This document shows, one piece after another, positions 45,617 to 56,875 of a stretch of DNA of 64,000 nt. The translations under genes were made by a program, and so were the position numbers. Source of the stretch: Malaya genurostris (Eukaryota > Arthropoda > Insecta > Diptera > Culicidae); assembly GCF_030247185.1 (NCBI RefSeq), contig NC_080572.1, positions 121,615,428 through 121,679,427 on the forward strand. The letters are read 5' to 3'. Within the stretch, counting starts at the first letter, position 1. Every line of letters begins with the position of its first letter. The notes under the pieces are model-generated. The model saw only the letters and a list, made by a program, of their open reading frames with translations. It had not been told where the DNA came from and ran no database searches.

Positions 45617-46078
45617 CAGTGTAATCAACCAGTTGAATTTATAACGTCATTTCATTGTTATAATTATTATTTCGAATGTGGAGAAAATATTGTTGTTCAA
45701 ATTGACCACCATACGTGCATCGAAAATATCACTGCCATTATTTCTCAGCTGCGAATTTATTCGGCAAATATTTTTTTGATTGATGGAATTATAATACTTA
45801 AATCTTGCACGAATCTCTTCGGTGTAGAGCTGGAGCGTAGTGGAAATTCAGCATCGAAATATCACCGGAGACACTGTTCCCTTTCGATTATCCCTTTAGT
45901 GATATTTCTGTTGGTAAAAATTCGTTTTCAAGTTTAGAGTTTTGTGGATGCTTGTTTCATGAATGAAAATCTCGGAAGTGATTTGTTTCATTCACTGAGT
46001 TTTTTAAGAAAATAACTGATTTTTTGCACGAGTGACATTGAAATGAAATTTTTCTGATCATGATTTTCCCAACACTGA
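45617..46078. mobile_element. hAT-like MITE, copy 2
   Basis: The ends are CAGTGTAATCAACCAG and, inverted, CAGTGTTGGGAAAATC. Alignable in reverse orientation with 15479-15944. No matching 8-bp flanks were seen. The 107-codon plus frame inside is not conserved in the other copy, so it is not called a gene. Confidence 0.65.
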
Positions 46079-46189
46079 CAAGGAATACCTATGGGTAATC
46101 CTCTCTGCACTTCCTAATGTGAATTATTTATGGCGAACCTTGAGGAAAAATTGGAGAAACAAGGATTGATATAGGATAGCTCAACTGAT

Positions 46190-46560
46190 ATTCGGAGCGA
46201 TCATTTCAAACAATCATTGGTAAAAAGTAAGACTGTTAAAAAACAATTACTTACTTCTTTATACCAACCATCAGAGAATTTAAAAATGATATCAGAAGAT
46301 TTCAACCCTGATATTTCACAACTACTCAGAATCAAATTAAAAAAGTTTGATCAGGATTCAGTTTTTAGCAGTAAGAATTATCAATTGAAAACTGTATTTG
46401 GATGTACAAAAGACTATACAGATAATTTGAAAATATCGGAATATCGAAATAAATCTCGTGTTCCCATTACGGCATTTGGCAAACTAAAAGATACTATACA
46501 TCCGTTACAAAGAGCACGCCGCGGAAATATCTGTAGCTCCTAAATAGTTAGACAAGGGAC
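46190..46560 (+). other. Open frame (about 108 codons), unknown, possibly a degraded gene
   Basis: The plus frame includes KTVKKQLLTSLYQPSENLKM, SQLLRIKLKKFDQ and YTDNLKISEYRNKSRVPITA. It is protein-like and rich in Lys and Ser. No ATG-defined start and no recognised domain. It lies just upstream of a mariner fragment but does not resemble mariner. It could be a retrocopy or transposon fragment. Confidence 0.3.
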
Positions 46561-46849
46561 AACTACACCATTTCAAGTCCAAAGTTGCTGAAGAAGTCTT
46601 TATCAAACGACGAATGACACAAAAAATTTTAAGACATATGTATAACCTACATAAACTAGACGCTGCTGAAAATTCAGAAATTTATAAAAATAACTCTTCA
46701 TTAAATCATGACCAAGAAAATAAATTCTTCTGGCTAAAAAGTTACGGGCCTAACACATAAATGGCGCAAGTTTTATTGCAGTGACCTTTTTTCAGTTAAT
46801 ACTAACCTTTAAAAGACATCTGTTAAAATTTCATGATATTCTATTTATC

Positions 46850-47225
46850 AGTTTGTGAGTTATTGTGCTAAGAGTGACGCGGCCATGTTTGAACGTAACA
46901 AACCGGAATTTTTGCGTCGATATGTAACAATGGATGAAACATGGATTAATCACTTCACTCTGGAACCAAAACGATTGTCATCTGAGTGGACAGCATCTGG
47001 CGAACCTCGTCCAAAGCGCCCGAGAGCACAACAATCGGCTGGAAAAATTAGGGCCTCGGTATTTTGAGATGTACGTGGTGTAATATTTATCGGTTATTTT
47101 GAAAAGGAAACACCATTAACAGAGAATATTCTATATAGCGTTATTGGAGCGTTTGAAGGCTGAAATTGCAAAGAAAAGACCGCATATGGCAAAGAAAATA
47201 ATTTTCAGTCTCCAGAGCGATTGAA
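46850..47225 (+). pseudogene. mariner transposase fragment (first-Asp region)
   Basis: The plus strand encodes FERNKPEFLRRYVTMDETWI (first Asp), HFTLEPKRLSSEWTASGEPR and PKRPRAQQSAGKIRASVF, then a stop where Trp is expected. DVRGVIFIGYFEKETPL follows, then a frame change with LERLKAEIAKKRPHMAKK. The second and third Asp regions are missing. The stop looks like a Trp codon changed by one base. Confidence 0.8.
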
Positions 47226-47264
47226 ATGCCAATTAACGATTATTCGGTCATTATTCGGCATTAG

Positions 47265-47470
47265 TATGTGCTTATTGGTTATCTGAAAATCGTTTTGACT
47301 AGTTTACATGACATTGCAATGTAAACACCAACTTATTTTTAACTGATCTCCAATGTCTCACTAGTCATTAGTCGAAGCAGCACTTTTTGAGTCACGCAAG
47401 TGGTAAGTAACAATCACTCGAATGTTTTGTTGCAAACTAGTTACGAATAAGCAACCGTAACAAAATAGTT
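47265..47470 (-). mobile_element. CCCAAGTA-type TIR element, partial inverted copy
   Basis: The minus strand repeats the left end of 43958-45077: TTTGTTACG near 47462, AACTAGTTTGCAACA, GAGTGATTGTTACT and CACTTGCGTGACTCAAAAAG. The extreme terminus is changed and the right half is absent. Confidence 0.65.
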
Positions 47471-48074
47471 ATTCGGGAGAGTTCGTCTTATGTTTAGCTT
47501 ATGTTGATCCAAATTGCCATATGAGAATGTAAACAGTCCTACTGAGTTGTCAAAAAATTGAGGTTTTCTGTGGCAATAAAATTCCCTATTGTAATTATAA
47601 TTGCCTATATAATTACGACGACATTGCCTAAAGTACTTGCTGGTGCTTCGAAGCAATCATCGTAAGCCCGTCACTACTGTTTTCTCCGAAAAAGTTTCAT
47701 CCAGTTCACTAAATATCCCAAGCTCTTTTTAGTTTTTTATTTAAATTATAAATCAACATACTAAAGATGGATGTATCGAATATTTAACTTCTTATACGAA
47801 AAAAAAACACCTGCTTCAAACAACTTTTCCTACGACTACAGTGAAAAATTGTTATTTTCCAGAAAAGATAATTTAATTATGATTAAACGAAAAAATATTA
47901 AATGTGTCATACTTACGAATTTCGTTTTCATTGGCGTTCAACTGAAACATATTAATATGCAGCAGACACTGCGCTCAGCACAATTTCCCAAAATTTTTAG
48001 CACTCTTAAATTTCACCCAAACTGATGGATAGATAATTTCCGGTCCTTCGGGCCTGTTTCTTTTCCATTTTCAG
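47471..48074. other. Intron 5' of the TSP1 exon
   Basis: Unassigned AT-rich sequence ending with the polypyrimidine tract TTTCTTTTCCATTTTCAG at the acceptor of the 48075 exon. No other feature recognised. Confidence 0.5.
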
Positions 48075-48269
48075 TGATCGATTGCGTTGTAAGTGAATGG
48101 AGTCATTGGAGTGAGTGCGACACTGCTTGTGGCTCCGGGACGTCCTCCCGTACCAGAACGGTTCGGCAGCTGGCACAAAACGGAGGGAAGCGCTGCCCAA
48201 CGCTGATGCAAAAACGCGGTTGCCAAGGAACCAGCTGTCACACCGCCACTATGCTGAGGCTACTCGGAG
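48075..48269 (+). CDS. Internal exon: thrombospondin type-1 repeat of an SBSPON-like secreted protein
   Basis: Bounded by acceptor TTTTCCATTTTCAG and donor GGAG/GTAAGT; 195 bp, phase 1 at both ends, open throughout. After two bases of a split codon it encodes IDCVVSEWSHWSECDTACGS, GTSSRTRTVRQL, QNGGKRCPTLMQKRGCQ and GTSCHTATMLRLLGG. This is a textbook TSP1 repeat: C, W-S-x-W-S-x-C, C-G-x-G, the R-T-R-T-V strand, C-P, R-x-C and the last C. Six cysteines fit three disulfides. The layout with N-G-G-x-x-C-P-x-L resembles SBSPON (somatomedin-B and TSP1) proteins of the extracellular matrix. It is the best coding evidence in the window. The somatomedin-B exon was not found. Confidence 0.85.
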
Positions 48270-48334
48270 GTAAGTCAGTATACAATAGCTTGTTCGGCGA
48301 TGTAAGGTCAGAGTACTACATTGCGAAGTGGAAC

Positions 48335-48500
48335 TTGACCTTCTGTTTCAACAGGCTTCGCAGCCGATTCATCAGTATGCAGGTCAATTGCATGGCTAGT
48401 GTTATTATCCCACTTACACTTAGAATCCTCGAACCCGAATATACGAAAACCGACTTGAGAGACCAGTCTCTTACAGTATCTTATGCCACGATCAGCTGAC
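48335..48500 (-). mobile_element. SINE family 1, copy e
   Basis: The minus-oriented body begins TTCTGTTTCAACAGGCTTCG followed by CAGCCGATTC. The head is diverged, with CTCGAACCCGAATATACGA in the B-box region and GAGAGACCAGTCTCTTAC. It lies 65 bp inside the intron after the TSP1 exon. Confidence 0.75.
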
Positions 48501-49011
48501 CCAGGGACTCGGTGATTTGGCTTTGGGCTCGGTGTTTTAAAAATTCATTATCGTTCTTGATTCTGTAAATCTCTTATGGGGACCGGCTGCTCTGGGACTA
48601 ACCAGCTGGTCTCTTATCTAAATTTAACTGTAGGATGAGTAGTTTTATTTGCATTTAGAATTGTATTTAGACGACAAACTTGATTCAAACGTTCTAAATT
48701 CTCAGTGGGACATAATTTGTGATAGCTTATCAGAAGAAACTTTAACAATGTAAAATAAATATTTGGTTCAATTTTTTCGTCGTTCGGTGAATTTTGTGAA
48801 TTTCAAGCAGGGTAAAAATCCTTTTGTAAGGAATAGAACCAATTCAAACTTTCGTAGAAAAACATCCATGACGTATATACTAAGGAATAACGAAAAAACG
48901 GCATGCTAGAATTTTTAGAATTAGAATTTTTAGTTATTGCTTTATCAATTTTACGAAACTCCGAAGATTAAAAACCTGTATTTTACGAAAACTCCGAAGA
49001 TTAAGAACCTG
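48501..49011. other. Intronic, unassigned
   Basis: AT-rich sequence. TTTTACGAAACTCCGAAGAT is repeated in tandem at about 48950-49000; no other feature. Confidence 0.4.
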
Positions 49012-50235
49012 TTGTAATTCACCTTTTGGTGTAATGCTGCCTTTCTCATATCATTAATTCTCTCCTATACATTACAGCTGAAATATCCCGAAATACTAAA
49101 ATTTATAAAAGTGTTGAAAGAATTGTGAAGATTTCTATTGCATAATATTACTAGATTGATAAACTACATTTGAATTTAAGTCAGTGAAAATCTATTCAAT
49201 CATTTGTGAGAAAGTGAAGTGATCTACAATTTTATCACATTTAATTTCAATTGTCGGTACTTCCGAAACCGAAGGCTGGATAGTAATATTCGATTCGTTG
49301 AACCATACACTAATATGACCTACAATTTTTTTAGTCGGGCTTGGATAAAATTTAGCAAATCATTTATGGGACTATCAATAGTTTTTGTGGTTACAGACTC
49401 TCGTGGTCTGCAAACTAGAGAAATTCACTAGCCCATATAAAAAGATAACTCGACGTGAACATTTCAAAAGGGCCTTAAAACAATTGACAGATTCTCTTTG
49501 TTTACTTTCTCTTTCGATTATATCTGCGTTATTACGCAATTGTTCGTTACATGTATGATACTATTACAAAGCTGGAGATATTTTCTATCATTGTATATGC
49601 AAATTTGGTAAGTTTAGGTGTTATTAACAGAAGAGAAAGTAAACGAAGAGAATCTCTCATTTCTTTATGTGCCCTTATGAAATGTTCAAGTCGAACTCAT
49701 GAAAAAAAAATCTTGACATTGACATATCTAAGTACCCTACCACCGGAATCAGGGGTTTGATTCAAATGAAAATTGGAATATTTTTATGACATCTTATGAC
49801 CTTTCAGTTGAATCTAAAATAGTGAAAATCAATGCAGCCATTTCTGAAAAAAGCGAGTCACATTATTTTCACATTTTTGGTGCCCTGTGCCCGAAGCCGA
49901 AAGTTGGATCCATGTGAATTTCAGGAACTTTGTATGGGATCATAAATTCTTTCATTTGAATCTAAAAACGTGTGGAAATCGTTTCCTCCATTTCCGAAAA
50001 AAGTGAGTGACATTTTGTTCACATTTTTGGTGCATATCACCCTGTAATATCCGAAACTGGAAGTCGGATCCGAATGAAATTCAGGAACCTTATACACCGA
50101 AACCTCCATTTACGAACTAAACGGGGGTTCGTAAATGGAGGTAATTCGTAAAAAAAGTTTACGTTATTTGGGATTTGGTTCGTAAAAAAAGTTTACGTTA
50201 TTTGGAATTTACTTCGTAAAAAAAGTTTTGTGTAA

Positions 50236-51016
50236 TGAATGTGGAAACCCCCAATCACATGGCCATTTTCGGAACGGATGTGATAAGTGGGTGCAAGAAA
50301 ATGATGTTTGGGGTCGGTTTAAAATCCAAGATGGCGACTTCCGGTTTATCGATATTCCTAAAAACCCTTACAATGTGGGTATTTTCGAACCGGAATTGAC
50401 GAGTACTTGACGGAAAACGATATTTGAAGTAGTTTGTAAATCCAAGATGGCGACTTCCGGTTTGTCGATATTCCTTAAAACCCTTACAATGTGGGTATTT
50501 TCGGAACGGGATTGATGAGTAGTTGACGGAAAACGATGTTTGAAGTGGTTTGGAAATCCAAGATGGCGACTTCCGGTTTGTCAATATTTCTAAAAACCCT
50601 TACAATGTGGGTATTTCCGAACCGGAATAGATGAGTAGATGACGGAAAACGATGTTTGAAGTAGTTCGGAAATACAAGATGGCGACTTCCGGTTCATCCA
50701 TATTCCTAAAACCCCTTACAATGTGGGTATTTTCGGAACGGGATTGATGAGTAGTTGACGGAAAACGATGTTTGTAGTGGTTTGGAAATCCAAGATGGCG
50801 ACTTCGGGTTTGTCGATATTTCTAAAAACCCTTTACAATGTGGGTATTTTCGAACCGGAATTGATGAGTAGATGACGGAAAACGATATTTGAAGTAGTTC
50901 GGAAATCCAAGATGGGGACTTCCTTTTTGTCGATAATCCTTAAAAACCTTTACAATGTGGGTATTTTCGGGAAAGGATTGATGAGTAGATGACGGAAAAC
51001 GACATTTGAAGTGGTT
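50236..51016 (+). repeat. Tandem array of a 116-bp unit (about 6.7 copies)
   Basis: The marker ATGGCGACTTCCGG occurs at 50331, 50447, 50563, 50679, 50795 and 50912 with small changes, giving spacings of 116, 116, 116, 116 and 117 bp. Each unit also has CCTTACAATGTGGGTATTTT and GACGGAAAACGATGTTTGAA. Frames read through it are repeat translations. Confidence 0.92.
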
Positions 51017-51716
51017 AGTTACGGTTTTACATTTAGACATTCTAAAAATTAATATTCGACTCAGACTTCCTTTATCAGAAAGAAGAGATTGCCACACAGA
51101 AGAAGTGTACATTGTTTCATCCGATTCGGAGAAAGTCGATCCTGCCAGTTTATCTGCCATTTATTTCTGGAATTGCTAATAAATGTTAGAAAATTCAGTG
51201 TCATGTGGTTGTCTAACTGGCTCTTGCCACTTGAGCCAAATAATATCCCTTTTTCTCAATGGCTCACAAAATGTTAATACATATTCCGACGGGTAAGTTG
51301 ACATGAGCTTTTGACAAGTTTTATTAAAAACAAATGTGTCGTGATGAGAGTAACAGTACTTTTTTCGACTTTATCACGTACACTAAAACAACTGAAAATA
51401 AAAACAAAAATGGAGAACACGGTCATTGATTTGAAACCAAATTTTAATGTTTGTGGTTGCTTCCAAATACTAGATTGAGACTTCCAGTTGTTCAATAAAA
51501 TATTGAAAGCATACAATATAACCATAGCAATATAAAAGTATTATAGCTGTTCAGACGTCTACTTGTTATGGTCATTTCGAAAATATAGTACAATATTCAA
51601 ACAATAATGATTAGCAGGAAACACCTTTGTCAGAAGCATAACTTTTTTTAAACGATATATAATCATATCGTAATAATCGTCAAAGAATAACGATACAACT
51701 GAACTCATTATTTTGA

Positions 51717-51985
51717 TTTTTGAAGCGCTTTCAAACATAATTTCCCGGTATATACTCATCAAACCCGTTTTTAAGCAATATCAAAGAACCGGAAGATGCC
51801 ACCTTGTATTTCCGAACCACTTCAAACATCGTTTTCCGTCATCTACTCATCATTCCCGTTCCAAAAATACCCATATTGTAAGGGTTTTTAAACAAGTCGC
51901 CATCTTGGATTTCCGAACCACTTCAAACATCGTTTGCCGTCATTTACTCATCAATCCCGTTCTGAAAATACCCATATTGTAGTAA
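51717..51985 (-). repeat. Inverted array of the same 116-bp unit (about 2.3 copies)
   Basis: CACTTCAAACATCGTTTTCC and AAAATACCCATATTGTA recur at about 115-bp spacing, inverse to the left array. Together the two arrays form long, uneven inverted subterminal repeats. Confidence 0.9.
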
Positions 51986-52310
51986 TTTCCATGGAGTTGG
52001 AAATTGTTTTCATGCAATGCAAAAACCTCTTTCTACGAAGTTGGTTCGTAAAAAAAGTTTACGTTATTTGGGATTTGGTTCGTAAAAAGAGTTACGTAAA
52101 AAGAGGTAACGTAAAAAAAGTGTTCGTAAACGGAGGTTTGGGTGTATGGAACCATCAGGCCTTTTATTTGAATTTAAGTTTGTGGAAATTGATTCAGTCA
52201 TCTCCGAGAAAAGTGAGTGACAAAATTTGTCACACATACACACCGGGCCTCGGTTCAAAAGTCGGGTTTCATAGTAATTGTATCGTCTTTCTATATGATA
52301 AAGGAAAAAA

Positions 52311-53014
52311 GGTCATAGGCAAGATAGATCTCTATTGGTCCTAGTCCTATCAATTTTGAGATCCCAGCAAAGAAAGATTTTCAATGTTTGATGTAAACAA
52401 CACATTTCATCAAATGGTCTCGTTAATCAGCCCATTAATTTTCGAAAGCTAAATTTTTAAACTTTAGTTTCAGTTTTTTCAGTATACTTGTTATTGAAAA
52501 CATAAAAATCCTGTATTTTATTCTGATGTAAATATAATTGCGAATTGCACACTTTGAATGTTAAGGACGGACTCAAACCAATTATGTTCAGAGAAATTTC
52601 AAACTTGTTTTCTTCATTATTCAATTATTGAATTGAGCAACAAATTTAAAATATCACTAGAAGAGTTAGAAATTTTTACACAAATTACGATTTCCATAAA
52701 CGCCTTTTCGCGTAGTTTTTAAAAACTTTAGTATAAATATAAATTTTGCATCCATGTAGTAGTTCCGTAGCTACACTTATTCAAAAGTTAGCAGGTGGGA
52801 GAGGGATAAGTTTTTGATCGCGAACATCTTGCGGAGGTAAGAACATCATTCTTTTCAATTCTTTTTCTCAGTAATTTGGAATATGACAAGAAATTTCTGA
52901 TTCATTTTACTGCAGTATGAAATAACCAGAAAAAAAATTAATCATTTGGATGTTTCGGTTCCTCATGGCTACCGGTTTGTGCTGAAATGTACATGACATA
53001 TTTTATATATTTTA
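52311..53014. other. Intronic, unassigned
   Basis: AT-rich sequence without recognised features. Confidence 0.4.
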
Positions 53015-53170
53015 CGTTTCACCTTCGGCTCGTCAGTATATTAGCAGATTATGTTTAATTGCTATTGCCACCTCGCGAATCAACATAATCCGCTAAGCAG
53101 ACGTAAAGTCGTTGTTACTTTCAACATACTTGTTTTGCACTGAAGGTTTTAATGAGACGAAGGCGAAACG
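53015..53170. mobile_element. Small MITE with CGTTTCRCCTTCG ends
   Basis: The left end is CGTTTCACCTTCGGCTC; the right end in inverse is CGTTTCGCCTTCGTCTC, flanked by TA (53013-53014 and 53171-53172). 156 bp. The interior contains AGATTATGTT and AACATAATCC in inverted order. Confidence 0.6.
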
Positions 53171-56149
53171 TAAAAAAAGGAAGAGGATAACAACAAGAAC
53201 AAGTAATAAAACTTGTTTTAATGTACAATGTGCCTCAATAATAAATTTTAAATTAAAAATACAATACCAGCCAAAATATAACTTTTCCTGTAAATATTTT
53301 GGTAATATGATTTTATAGTTTCAGATATTACAAGTTGATGCAAACGATATTGATTGGTATTGACATTTCTCTAGTATACCTGGATCGTACCATGCCATAA
53401 TCAATCGATTGGATTGCGAAAATCGAACAGTGCTAAAACGAATTGCGCCCAATCGAACCGTGTTAAAAGGGTTAAAATGAATGTACCCTACATACATTAT
53501 TAATTCAAAACGATCATTATTGAAGCTCCAGTTAAACTTTTACGCAATGTCAAATTTGAATAATAGCTTTACGTTACTATTCATATTAATGTCTGCTACA
53601 AGCAAAATGTGTTCAAGCCTTCCAGTAGATTGTGTTTTTTTTGTCTGATTCCTTATATTATTCGTTCACGGTTAGCTGGTGGAGGCTGTGATTGATCTGT
53701 GTGTGCGAAATATATAATTTTTCGTTCGTTACCCTCTGCTTCATGGTTACAGCATAAACCAAGTAGAGTGCTTACCTATTTGATTGTTGAAAAAGCCAAC
53801 TGCCTTCAGTAATACTTGCAATAATAAAAACTTCGGAAGGCAATCAATATCAATCAATCAAAAGATGAATCAGTGGTTTGTCAATGTTGTGCATAAAAAT
53901 TGGGTGAATTGAATATGCGGAATTGTCATTAATGATTATATTTTATTATTTCCGATTGCTTCTCTCTGTCGTCCTACCTCCGCTTGATTGTATTGACAGA
54001 AGAAGGCTGACGGCGTAATATTCGAACAGTTGATGGTTTTGGCCCAGTGTCACGGCAGGTGGTTGTTTGCTCGTGTGCGAATTTTAAATTGAGTGCGTTG
54101 AAAAGCACAACGAGCGGGATTGAATATTTGACTATCAGGTAATGATATTATTTCAATCAATCAAAGAAACAAGATTAACACAAGGAAAGAATTTCAAATG
54201 TCAGTACCGATTTGTGCAGCAATGCTGTAAACATTACAAAGCAAAGCGAACTTCCAAGTAATTGGAAAGTTCGGCTGGCCTGTTCCTACTTTGTTGCTGC
54301 AGGTATATAATGAAGTAGGAAAACTTTTATAACAGCACCACATGAAAACATTTGTAACCAACAGATTCCAGAGGGACAACAGCAGATTTCTGAGGAGCTA
54401 AAAATCCAGAACAAGTGGCCATTTTATGGGAAAAGTTGGATAATTTATTGTGCAGTTTCGAAACAAATAGCCGGCTTTATAAAACCTATTACTCTGCGTC
54501 GTCTGTGACGGACGGCAAATGTTAGTTCGTCGGAGCAGGATTTTGTTTCGTTTGTGATCTGCAGTAATATGAATAGAGATGTATATTGGTTTCCAGTATT
54601 ATTCAGATTACACAACTAATGTTTGTTCCTGAGTTGATCTATTTCAATTTCAACTATAAGTAATTGGTTATGGCCTTAACACGAACGCAATGAAATAATG
54701 CAATTGTTGTTTCAACTTTTAAAGGGATATTATTTAAATTGACTACAAAATACTGGAACGAATTACTCTTTGTATAATTATTGATTGAGAATAGAGAGCA
54801 GCATATGAAAGTAAAGAAAAAAAATCTTTTTGTGCATCAGCTCCAAAACGTACAATATGTTGTAATCCAATAAAAGATTTGAACCTCACGAATATACATT
54901 AACAACCAAGCCTATCAAAATAAGATCCTCGTTTATCATTTCGTAGGTTTCAACGATAAATTGTTTTTATCGTGCCAGATGGGCGCATAATGAGGCGATC
55001 AATTCCCATAAGTTGCCTTCAAAGCCCAATCTTGAGTGACCTAATGATGTAATCATGTATTTCCCATATGATTCATAAATGGTCGGCAATAAAATAAACG
55101 ACTGTTAAATAATTCATATCTCTTCCATTTAGCAGCTCAATGGAAATAGTATGATCCACCCTTTAGTTAAAAAAGCGAATGATATCGGTACGGGTGTTTT
55201 GCAGTACATAAAAGAAAATGGTGTTCTAATACTTATCGATTAAATAATAGTGTTAGCAGAGTTATGTTATGTTAGTTACGTAACGGTGAGTTAGAAGACT
55301 CCAGATTGTTTCGATGATATGAAGAAAATCACTCGAAAAATAATTATTATACTCAACAGCTATTATTCCTGTCATTTCACAAAAACATAAACATTTTTGG
55401 AACCAATTGCTTAGAGAACGGTTCCAGATATTACTGCACGGTACAATAATGATTACTGCCACGGTAAAATAATGATGCACCTTTAATATGTTCAATCTGT
55501 CCTGCGAAAAAGAAAAGGGATTTTCGATAGTAGTATTTACTAGGTAGCGTAAAAAAATTGAATTCAATCGAGTCTTAGTTTGTAAGATTCGGTGCAGCTA
55601 TTTCTGAAAGATTTGAGTTCATATATCGTCAGGTGAAAATGGGGCAAACCAGAGTTATCGTACTATGGTTTAGCAGTAAAATGACTCGAATTGTGTGGAG
55701 ACACTTACAACAATTATGTTTAGTTTATCAATTTAATGAATAATAGTGAACAATCTTCTATCTGGCAAATGTTTCGTCCACGAAAAGTCTAAAACTTTCT
55801 TTAAATAAGAAGAAGAAGCTTTATGAGGGTGCCTTTTTCCATGTTGTTGTCATGAGTTTTGTTCCATTGTTTTGATGGATGTTCACACATTGTTTAAGAT
55901 CATCCTGCCTCTAAATTTGGATAACCATTATTTCGCGTGATTTAAAATGTATATTTTTCATGTTTTCCACAATCGGACGTCCCTCATTTATTTCAATGGA
56001 CAATTTGCAAGGGTTTTGAAAAATAAGATATTTCATGTATTTTTCAATGCATTCAGCGAATATTTGCACTTAATTATGTAGAAATAATGGTGACGGAAGG
56101 TAGTCATGCATGTAACTCTCTCGTGTTATTCTCTTTAGTTTAGATATAG
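53171..56149. other. Intronic, unassigned
   Basis: About 3 kb without a recognised element, domain or RNA. Frames are short, the longest about 100 codons on the minus strand at 55262-55567, with no motif. It is the largest stretch in the window that does not look like known repeats. Confidence 0.4.
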
Positions 56150-56305
56150 AATGGGGGCGGGTATATCGTGATGAGTAAGTCGATACCTTTTACGCAGCTC
56201 GTCTGGGTTCGATTCCCAACCCCTCACATAGGGTCAGAAAGTTTTTTAATGCCAAGAGGCGAATGACCTTAAGGTTAAAACCTCTATGATCGAAATAAAA
56301 AAAAG
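56150..56305 (+). mobile_element. tRNA-derived SINE family 2, copy b
   Basis: Starts about GGGGGCGGGTATATCGTGAT (A-box region), then TGGGTTCGATTCCCAACC (B box), CACATAGGGTCAGAAAG, GAGGCGAATGACCTTAAGG and CCTCTATGATCGAAATAAAA as the A-rich tail. It matches 40197-40390 in reverse. A short, clean copy. Confidence 0.85.
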
Positions 56306-56475
56306 ATATAGAAACATTTCCTTAGGGGATGCGTTTTACCCCTACATGATTTTGCACATATCACACATATGTCATATGTCGAATTGTCATATGTCGAATT
56401 GTACAAGGCACTCGGTTTAAAAGTTGAGTTTTTATCACATTGTAGATAATTTAGAAATTCACTAGCGACTAACAC

Positions 56476-56875
56476 TACACAGAAAGAAATCATGAATTTT
56501 ACAGGTGACATAATTCTTCAAACGATACAATTCATAACTACTGCACTTCTAAAAAATTAACTGGCTCTGAGTGTAATTTGCACTCGGCTAACAAGTGAGA
56601 CTGTATGAATTTATATGCACGATTTACCAGCCAAGCAGATATGTGCTTCCGTGGCAGTCGACTAACTGGTGTGCTTCGTGATCTAATGTTTTTCGGTTCA
56701 AGTCGCGTTCTTAAAGTCGATCTTTTGATTCTTATTCCTTTCGTTTTAATGCCAAGTAATTATCAAACCACACAATTTTACATGCTCTTGAATATAAATT
56801 TCTGTGAAATATATGACGCTCCATATATGTGCATCTGATAAGATGTAAAATCACAAGAATTTTTCGATCTGTGTA
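56476..56875 (+). mobile_element. tRNA-core TIR element, complete 400-bp reference copy
   Basis: The left end TACACAGAAAGAAATCATG is followed by AATTTTACAGG; the right end GTAAAATCACAAG is followed by TTTTTCGATCTGTGTA, giving ~30-bp imperfect TIRs. The core at 56645-56712 is tRNA-like: GTGGCAGTCGACTAACTGG (A-box region), a CGTGATC loop, then CGGTTCAAGTCGCG (B box). Five or more relatives exist in the window. No coding sequence. TIRs plus a pol III-type core in one unit is unusual. Confidence 0.75.

Larger units (their letters stand above)
50095..52144. mobile_element. TIR element with inverted 116-bp tandem arrays at its ends
   Basis: The ends are CACCGAAACCTCCATTTACG and, inverted, CACCCAAACCTCCGTTTACG, flanked by TA (50093-50094 and 52145-52146). 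A hairpin follows the left end: CCTCCATTTACGAA pairs with TTCGTAAATGGAGG at about 50102-50141. AAAAAAAGTTTACGTTATTT repeats next to both ends. Then come a left array of a 116-bp unit and a right array in inverse orientation around an ~700-bp core. No transposase was recognised; the superfamily is undetermined. Confidence 0.75.
49012..52310 (+). repeat. Large repeat family, copy F, split by the array-ended TIR element
   Basis: Starts TTGTAATTCACCTTTTGGTG, then GCCTTTCTCATAT. It contains units with GAAACTGGAAGTCGGATCC and ATTTGAATCTAAAA, and is interrupted at 50095-52144. It resumes with TGGAACCATCAGGCC and ends with GGGCCTCGGTTCAAAAGTCG and CTTTCTATATGATAAAGG. Confidence 0.7.

Noticed and set aside
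45614..45937. A 107-codon plus frame as a gene
   Set aside because: It lies inside a hAT-like MITE and the frame is not kept in the other copy at 15479-15944.
50255..51160. Several 60-112-codon frames with repeating residues
   Set aside because: They follow the 116-bp tandem unit and exist in several frames and both strands; repeat translation only.
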